NCBI GenBank assembly: GCA_003161815.1
Contig: PMNN01000077.1
Span: forward strand, 4,467 to 11,893
Length of the DNA stretch: 7,427 nucleotides
Direction of reading: 5' to 3'
Source: Methanobacterium sp.
GTDB taxonomy: Archaea > Methanobacteriota > Methanobacteria > Methanobacteriales > Methanobacteriaceae
Shown piece after piece: positions 6,392-7,427 of this stretch. Made by a program: the position numbers and the translations under genes. The notes beneath the pieces are model-generated. The model made no database searches. It worked only from the letters and a program-made list of their open reading frames with translations, and had not been told where the DNA came from. Every line of letters starts with the position of its first letter. Position 1 is the stretch's first letter.

Positions 6392-7427
6392 TTAAACTCC
6401 CTCCTGTTTGAGTCCGATCCAATTTATTTTATCGTCATTAGTTGAATTTCTGGTTTCATTTACAATGGTTTTTATATCTTCGGGTGGTACGTCACGTCCT
6501 CCCAAGCCTAAAATAAATCCGGAGGCATTTACATTTATTTTAGCTTTAATTTCATTATGGAGAACTCCTCCAATACCAAATGATATGTTTTTATCTAAGA
6601 CAGCGATTCTGTCAGCATTTTTAATTGCTTCTTGAATCTCGTCTTTGGGGAATGGTCTGAAAGCTATTACTTTAAGAAGCCCTACTTTTTCTCCTTGTTC
6701 TCTCAAACTATCGATAACAGTTTTAATGGTACCACATATTGATCCCATAGCTACAAGAATTATTTCAGCATCATCACACATATATTTTTCCACAAAATCA
6801 TATTTACGCCCGAAAACTTCTGCAAATTCTTTATGAACGTTCCTTATTATATTTTTAGATCCTTCCATAGCTACTTCCATGTCATATCGTGCTTCCATGT
6901 AATAATTCGGATCAGTAAATGTACCGAGTGACATGGGGTCTTCTGGATCTAAATAAGCGTGTTTTGGTTGATATGGAATTAAAAATTTATCCACAGTTTC
7001 CTGTAGTGGAATGTCTACTGGTTCAACGGTATGGGTAAGTATAAAACCGTCGACACATACCATGCTAGGGAGTAAAACTTCATTATTTTCAGAGATTTTA
7101 TAAGCTTGAAGTACTAAGTCTAAGGCTTCCTGAGCATTTTCAGCGTAAAATTGCATCCAGCCAGTATCTCGCTGGGAAATTGAATCCTGTTGATCATTCC
7201 AGATGCTTAATGGCGCGGATAATGCTCGATTAGCGTTTGCCATTACTATAGGATTTCTTAAACCGGCTGCGGCGAATAAAATCTCATGCATTAATGCTAG
7301 ACCCTGTGATGAAGTGGCGGTGAATACTCTAACACCCGTACCAGATGCACCCACAGCTGCACTTATTGCACTGTGTTCTGATTCAACTCTTATATACTCT
7401 GCGCTTATATCTCCATCAGCAACGAAT
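6392..7427 (-). CDS. porA: Pyruvate synthase alpha subunit PorA (5' end outside window)
   Basis: Alpha subunit of pyruvate synthase; with PorB it forms the active site. The frame is open to the window edge, giving 344 visible residues beginning [20 protein letters not shown], so about 40 N-terminal residues are missing. The GTG at 7354 is internal, not a start, because the preceding sequence is conserved. The glutamate in the SEHSA motif (visible residue 17) is in the position that activates the thiamine cofactor. [18 protein letters not shown] (26-43) is the cofactor-facing loop, and [13 protein letters not shown] (64-76) includes the arginine that in related enzymes binds the pyruvate carboxylate. 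[15 protein letters not shown] and [15 protein letters not shown] follow, then a C-terminal Rossmann-like domain ([15 protein letters not shown] to about [13 protein letters not shown]). The stop lies 2 bases before porB. porC and porD are expected upstream, beyond 7427. Confidence 0.96.
   Translation of the reverse strand, partial: FVADGDISAEYIRVESEHSAISAAVGASGTGVRVFTATSSQGLALMHEILFAAAGLRNPIVMANANRALSAPLSIWNDQQDSISQRDTGWMQFYAENAQEALDLVLQAYKISENNEVLLPSMVCVDGFILTHTVEPVDIPLQETVDKFLIPYQPKHAYLDPEDPMSLGTFTDPNYYMEARYDMEVAMEGSKNIIRNVHKEFAEVFGRKYDFVEKYMCDDAEIILVAMGSICGTIKTVIDSLREQGEKVGLLKVIAFRPFPKDEIQEAIKNADRIAVLDKNISFGIGGVLHNEIKAKINVNASGFILGLGGRDVPPEDIKTIVNETRNSTNDDKINWIGLKQEGV

Noticed and set aside
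6390..6422. Longer porB starting at TTG 6422
   Set aside because: It overlaps the end of porA and adds 11 unrelated residues; the ATG at 6389 has a strong ribosome site at good spacing.
7354..7427. GTG at 7354 as the start of porA
   Set aside because: The frame continues to the window edge with conserved PorA residues, including the cofactor-activating glutamate, so the gene is cut by the window.

Overview
The window most likely comes from an AT-rich methanogenic archaeon of the Methanobacteriales, probably Methanobacterium or a close relative. The evidence is PorE and PorF polyferredoxins attached to a four-subunit-type pyruvate synthase, strong GGAGG/GGTG ribosome binding sites, some TTG starts, a perfect archaeal TATA box and oligo-T terminators. 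The genus is inferred from gene content and residue patterns; no database search was possible.

Left half, + strand (about 150-3872): a high-affinity phosphate uptake (pst) operon. It runs pstC (permease), pstA (permease), pstB (ATPase), a decayed unknown gene, then phoU (regulator). pstS, the phosphate-binding protein, is not in the window and is probably upstream of position 1. A 17-codon reading frame bridges the pstC stop and the likely TTG start of pstA. It may be a coupling mini-ORF or the scar of a one-base indel. Between pstB and phoU lie about 120 codons of coding-like sequence spread over three frames, which I read as a pseudogene.

Centre (3825-4571): no intact gene. Two operons converge here. 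The space holds oligo-T terminators for both and, on the - strand, a heavily damaged copy of the fumarate hydratase alpha-subunit gene. The relic keeps recognisable catalytic-domain motifs (CQDTG, GTNTGKN, PKGFGSEN) but is broken by several frameshifts, an in-frame stop and a missing 3' third.

Right half, - strand (7427 down to 4572): the distal part of a pyruvate:ferredoxin oxidoreductase (pyruvate synthase) operon, in transcription order porA (5' end cut off by the window), porB, porE, porF. PorA and PorB form the thiamine-pyrophosphate catalytic core. PorE and PorF each have 16 cysteines arranged for four [4Fe-4S] clusters and probably carry electrons to the enzyme. porC and porD (gamma and delta) are expected beyond the right edge. 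The fumarase relic lies directly downstream of porF on the same strand, so pyruvate synthesis and the fumarate step of the reductive partial citric-acid pathway may once have been linked here.

I saw no CRISPR array, insertion sequence, tRNA or rRNA, and no convincing new biological system. The points most worth checking are the two pseudogenes and the pstC/pstA junction.
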